Of a stretch of 64,000 nucleotides of DNA, positions 60,807 through 64,000 are shown piece by piece. Under the pieces are notes generated by a model, which saw nothing but the letters and a program-made list of their open reading frames with translations, had not been told where the DNA came from and did not search any database. Within the stretch, counting starts at the first letter, position 1, and each line of letters opens with the position of its first letter. This stretch comes from CAVTRI01 sp963737075. Lineage in GTDB: Bacteria > Actinomycetota > Acidimicrobiia > Acidimicrobiales > Palsa-688. A program made the position numbers and the translations under genes. Location: the NCBI GenBank assembly GCA_963737075.1, contig CAVTRI010000002.1, positions 1,860,001 to 1,924,000 on the forward strand. The letters are read 5' to 3'.

Positions 60807-61328
60807 TCAGAGGATGAACGACACCCGCCCGTGCGGGCGCAGCTCCTCGAGGGACAGAACCGCCCGCCGAACGCGGATCCGGAACCCCGCCGGTCCCCCT
60901 TCCTCAAGGACCATTTCGTAACGGCCGGGATATACGTCGACGGTCGACCGCCGCGATCGGTAGACGACGAAGTTGGCCCGCACGTCGATCAGGCCGTCAT
61001 CCCGGCGTGCCGCCTGCACGTTGGACAGCATGTGTCGCGTGGTTGAGTGGGGGGACTCCGCCCATGCCGTCTTTGTCATCAGCGACCCTACCCGCTGTTC
61101 GAGCAGGAAACGGTCGTCCTGGATGAGGAACAGGTCTTGGGCCGGGTCGCCAGCCGGCCGGTCCGTCGCCGGCACGAGGTAGGAAACCTCTTCGGCCCAG
61201 AGCGCCAGCCACTCGTGCAGGCGCCAGGCGTCGAGGAGGGCGGCGTCGTGGTACAGAAAGTCCTCCACCGCCAGTCGAAGGGCCACGGCGGAAAGTGGGC
61301 GCTGGGGTGCCAGCTCGTCGAGGTTCAT
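60807..61328 (-). CDS. Aromatic ring-hydroxylating dioxygenase, beta subunit
   Basis: A 173-residue NTF2-fold beta subunit: VEDFLYHDAALLDAWRLHEWLALWAEEVSYLVP is the family start, then RHMLSNVQAARRDDGLIDVRANFVVYRSR. It has no catalytic cofactor but is needed for the alpha3beta3 assembly. It overlaps the alpha-subunit gene by four bases (61325-61328). The length is at the lower end for this family. Confidence 0.92.
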   Translation of the reverse strand: MNLDELAPQRPLSAVALRLAVEDFLYHDAALLDAWRLHEWLALWAEEVSYLVPATDRPAGDPAQDLFLIQDDRFLLEQRVGSLMTKTAWAESPHSTTRHMLSNVQAARRDDGLIDVRANFVVYRSRRSTVDVYPGRYEMVLEEGGPAGFRIRVRRAVLSLEELRPHGRVSFIL

Positions 61329-62695
61329 CCCAGCGCCTCGATGCGCTTTCCGTCAAGTTCCGGGTCAAACACCGCATTCGGTTCGGGGGGCAGCACCTCG
61401 CCGGTCATGAGCCGGTTCCAGTGGCGCCAAAAGGTGCGCATCTGTAGTTCGTCCATGGCGTTCGGATGCTCCTTGGCGATGCCCCGGCTGATGTCGCTCC
61501 AGGGGGCAACCTTCCACGCTGCGAAGCCGGCCTGGCATCGCTCCAGGGCTTCGACGTCGTCCGGCGTCGCCAGGCCGGCTGGTCCCCAAAACGTCAGGAA
61601 GTTGTCCATGCGCAAGCGCCGCAGCGCCGGTATTTCGTCGCTGGGTGCGATCTGCCATGCGGTGATCTCCATGTAGTCCGGCGCCAGCGGAGAGAACGTG
61701 CGGACCGTACAGCCCATCACCAGGTCGACGATGACCAGGTTGGGGAAGACGAGCAGGTTGCGCCCGCCCAGGATGCGATCCGTCCAGAGTTCCCCGTAAC
61801 GCTCGGCCAGGCGGTTGCGGCGGGCCAGGTGCGCCGCTCTGGTCTCCTCATCGGGCAGGGCCCGGCCCAACCCCCCCAGCTCGGTACCGCCGCTGGTGTC
61901 GACACCGCTGATCACGGCGTGGCCACGGCCGAGATCCAGTGCGTGCCGGGTGCGCGCCACCGACACGACGGCATCGGTGCGCCGGGCCCGGGACCGGCCC
62001 CGGAACATCGCCTCCGACGACTTTCCTGAGGCCTTCAGCATCTCGAGGTAGCGCTGGTGGGTGGTGAGGGCGTGATAGCCGTCGATGCTGTTCTCGACCA
62101 GCAGCTTCCAGTTGGCTCGCATCGAGTACAGATGGCTGCCACCGACGATCTCCATCCCTTCCTCGGACTGGTCGGCGACCAGGTCGATGTAGTCCTTGGC
62201 GTGGCCGAGGTAGCTGTCCAGATCGACGTTGTCGGGATTCCAGCTGAGAAAGACAAAGCCCCGATAGCTGTCGACCTTCGGGGGCTGGGCCAGACATATG
62301 GCTTCCCGATCGAAACACGGCCCATACGAGTCGTCATCGGGCATGCTCACCAGATGCCCGTCGGACGAGAACGACCACCCGTGGTAGAAGCACTTGAGGA
62401 ACCGGCCGTGGCCCTCGGGTCGCAGTTCGACCGCCATGCCCCGGTGCGGGCACGAGTTGACCAGCACCTGTGCCCGTCCGCTGTCGTCACGGGTGAAGAT
62501 GATCGGACGCCCACCCACGTTGCGGGTCCGAAAGTCGTGCGGCTGGGGGATTTCGCTCTCATGGCCGACATACAGCCAGCACATGTCGAAGACTCGCGCC
62601 CGCTCCTGCTCCAACACCGCGGGCTCGACCATTACCGATCGGTGCACCCGGAACTGATGGTGCTCCCGGTCGTCGACGACGTAGCTGTCGGACAT
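61325..62695 (-). CDS. Aromatic ring-hydroxylating dioxygenase, Rieske-type alpha subunit
   Basis: A 456-residue catalytic subunit. Rieske ligands: CPHRGM (Cys82, His84) and CFYHGWSF (Cys102, His105). Mononuclear iron ligands: His208 and His213 in DGYHALTTH after Asp205, with a further carboxylate downstream. It makes cis-dihydrodiols or demethylates aromatic substrates using O2. The ATG at 62695 lies inside the end of the amidohydrolase gene (64-bp overlap). A ferredoxin and reductase are not adjacent. Confidence 0.95.
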   Translation of the reverse strand: MSDSYVVDDREHHQFRVHRSVMVEPAVLEQERARVFDMCWLYVGHESEIPQPHDFRTRNVGGRPIIFTRDDSGRAQVLVNSCPHRGMAVELRPEGHGRFLKCFYHGWSFSSDGHLVSMPDDDSYGPCFDREAICLAQPPKVDSYRGFVFLSWNPDNVDLDSYLGHAKDYIDLVADQSEEGMEIVGGSHLYSMRANWKLLVENSIDGYHALTTHQRYLEMLKASGKSSEAMFRGRSRARRTDAVVSVARTRHALDLGRGHAVISGVDTSGGTELGGLGRALPDEETRAAHLARRNRLAERYGELWTDRILGGRNLLVFPNLVIVDLVMGCTVRTFSPLAPDYMEITAWQIAPSDEIPALRRLRMDNFLTFWGPAGLATPDDVEALERCQAGFAAWKVAPWSDISRGIAKEHPNAMDELQMRTFWRHWNRLMTGEVLPPEPNAVFDPELDGKRIEALG

Positions 62696-63681
62696 GTCAC
62701 CTCCCCGAAGAGAAACCGCCGTGCGTCACCCGACTTGATCTCCGCTTCTTCGGCGCCGATCGCCGCCGTCGCCTCGCCGTAGTCGACGAAGGGGAAATCA
62801 CTTCCCAGCAGCAAATGGCCGGGACCAAACACCGCCGCCGACGCAGCCAGGTGGCTGGGATCGAACACCAGGGCGTCCGCCCACAACAACCGGGCCAACG
62901 CGTCCAGCTCCGCCGAACGCCGTTGGCGGTCCTGGCCGGCCACGATCCCTGCCATGTAGCGCAGCCTCGCGTGCGCCACCGGGTACGCCCCTCCGCCATG
63001 AGAAAGGCACACCCGCAGGTCCGGCACGTCGGCCAGCACTCCGCCGTGCACCAGCGAGTAGGCGGCCACCGCCGTGTCGGCCAGCATCCCGAGCCCAAAG
63101 GCGCCGACCGGCGTTCGGCAACGAGTCGCTCCTTGCCCGTCGACGGGATGGACGAACACCGGTATCCCCAGACGAGCGGTCTCTTCAAAGAAAGGGCGCA
63201 GCCGGGCGGCATCGAGTTCGTCGTCGCCGACCCGGGTTCCGATCTCCACCCCGGCCATCCCCAACTCGGCCGTCACCCGATGCAGTTCCTCGACCGCCAC
63301 GTCGACATCCTGCAGGGGCACCCCGGCCAGCGCCACCAGCCGGCCAGCACCGACGGCCACCGCCTCGGCGATGAGGTCGTTCTGGGCTCGGATGAACGTT
63401 CTGGCCGCCCCCGGGTCCGCCCAGTACGTCAAGCTGATCGGCACCGGCGACACCACCTGGGTATCTACCCCGAGCGCGTCCATCGCCTCCAGCCGGGCGT
63501 TCGCGTCCCAGCAGGCGCTGCTCACCCGGCGGAACCGCTCCCGCCCGCACATGATGTCCCCAGCCGACTCCGTGCGCGGCACCAGCAGAGGCCAGCGGAG
63601 ATCACCCGTCTCCGCCGCCAGGTCGGGCAGACCGGCAGGCATCAGGTGGGTGTGGACGTCGATCACCGCTCCCGGATTCAC
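62632..63681 (-). CDS. Amidohydrolase, ACMSD/decarboxylase-like
   Basis: About 349 residues, amidohydrolase superfamily. All expected metal positions are seen: VIDVHTHLMP (HxH), VFVHPVDGQG (His), CLSHGGGAYP (His) and LGSDFPFVDYG (Asp), as in aminocarboxymuconate semialdehyde decarboxylase and 4-oxalomesaconate hydratase. The GTG start at 63681 overlaps the VOC gene stop by four bases (GTGA), so it is a translational partner of that gene. Its 3' end overlaps the dioxygenase alpha gene by 64 bases. Decarboxylation or hydration of a ring-cleavage product is plausible. Confidence 0.86.
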   Translation of the reverse strand: MNPGAVIDVHTHLMPAGLPDLAAETGDLRWPLLVPRTESAGDIMCGRERFRRVSSACWDANARLEAMDALGVDTQVVSPVPISLTYWADPGAARTFIRAQNDLIAEAVAVGAGRLVALAGVPLQDVDVAVEELHRVTAELGMAGVEIGTRVGDDELDAARLRPFFEETARLGIPVFVHPVDGQGATRCRTPVGAFGLGMLADTAVAAYSLVHGGVLADVPDLRVCLSHGGGAYPVAHARLRYMAGIVAGQDRQRRSAELDALARLLWADALVFDPSHLAASAAVFGPGHLLLGSDFPFVDYGEATAAIGAEEAEIKSGDARRFLFGEVTCPTATSSTTGSTISSGCTDR

Positions 63682-64000
63682 CCGCCGCCAACGCCTTCGT
63701 CCATGGCTGACAGCAGCACGTTGAAGGGGGCCTTGGAGTTCACCCGAGGAGGCGGCAGGGGTTGTTTCCACACGTCGATCATCCCAGGCCCGGCAGTCAA
63801 CTGGCGGGCCACCCACGTCTCGTCAAGGCGCTGGTGCCCGACGCAGAACTCGACGGAGAAGCCGTGCACCGGCTCCTTCACGTACACCCCCATCGACCCC
63901 GACGTTGGATGCCGAAGCAGGTCGTGCTCAAGGGCGAGGCCGTGAGCGACCGCGTTGTGCCGGAAGCGCATGACGTCATCGATGTGCTCGACCAGGACAC
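63678..64000 (-). CDS. VOC (glyoxalase/extradiol dioxygenase-like) protein, N-terminus beyond window
   Basis: The frame is open through base 64000, so only the C-terminal ~107 codons are seen. FRHNAVAHGLALEHDLLRHP and MGVYVKEPVHGFSVEFC are C-terminal motifs of vicinal-oxygen-chelate proteins; the Glu in SVEF is a probable metal ligand, as in extradiol ring-cleavage dioxygenases. The Met at 63971 lies inside the domain and is not the true start. Its stop overlaps the amidohydrolase start by four bases. Confidence 0.8.
   Translation of the reverse strand, partial: VLVEHIDDVMRFRHNAVAHGLALEHDLLRHPTSGSMGVYVKEPVHGFSVEFCVGHQRLDETWVARQLTAGPGMIDVWKQPLPPPRVNSKAPFNVLLSAMDEGVGGG

Noticed and set aside
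1..64000. tRNA, rRNA or transposase genes
   Set aside because: I looked at the gaps by eye and saw no tRNA cloverleaf candidate, rRNA stretch, DDE transposase motif or integrase; a dedicated tRNA and IS search would be needed to be certain.

Overview
The window is high-GC, densely packed DNA with many GTG starts, short gaps, 4-base start/stop overlaps and leaderless-looking starts. Lipoproteins carry Actinobacteria-style N-termini (lipobox ending AAC followed by Ser-rich linkers). The repeated mix of COG2159 amidohydrolases, CaiB/BaiF CoA-transferases, SDRs, a P450, CocE hydrolase and CODH-like molybdenum hydroxylase suggests a soil or aquatic actinobacterium, possibly class Acidimicrobiia. 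The class is an inference; no rRNA or other phylogenetic marker is present.

Layout. (1) 1-17757: catabolic and redox genes on both strands, with CoA-transferases, three amidohydrolases plus one more at 10101, a Rieske ferredoxin, a DHA2 transporter, SDRs, a Liv-type binding lipoprotein, a P450 and a three-gene molybdenum hydroxylase (large, FAD, 2Fe-2S) followed directly by two amidohydrolases. (2) 17758-18673: a gene-free, hairpin-rich repeat array with a 38-bp tandem block, three ~22-nt palindromes and five copies of a 64/65-bp unit, ending at the stop codon of a DUF2889 gene. (3) 18674-28960: a second Liv-type lipoprotein paralogous to the first, a DAO-type oxidoreductase, a frameshifted enoyl-CoA hydratase, an 18-codon small ORF, a CocE hydrolase with an in-frame 24-bp repeat insertion, a kinase-like APH, a two-domain SDR and a serine hydrolase.

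(4) 29044-34544: the most unusual part. A GTP cyclohydrolase II/RibD-reductase fusion, an MDR dehydrogenase, a 6-pyruvoyltetrahydropterin synthase (PTPS) homologue without the catalytic Cys, two GT4-type glycosyltransferases and a histidine phosphatase look like a pathway to a glycosylated pyrimidine- or pterin-derived metabolite. (5) 34583-47567: EthD, esterases, a luciferase-like monooxygenase with flavin reductase, SDRs, a pseudogene scar, two cyclic-nucleotide-binding regulators, an acyl-CoA synthetase with an APH-type kinase, and a FAD monooxygenase/SnoaL/lipocalin-like trio. (6) 48017-53583: a complete Opp/Dpp-type ABC importer with both ATPases fused. (7) 53607-64000: a frameshifted PIG-L deacetylase, a cupin, and an eleven-gene minus-strand run (VOC, amidohydrolase, ring-hydroxylating dioxygenase alpha/beta, SDR, nitrilase-like, ThuA, AllA-like, gluconate-dehydrogenase subunit 3, GMC oxidoreductase, RraA) that reads as an aromatic-compound and sugar/polyol-type catabolic operon.

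Four loci look damaged or carry single-base errors: 22254-23097, 39506-39767, 53607-54396 and perhaps 47578-47997. I saw no rRNA, tRNA, CRISPR array, transposase or integrase.
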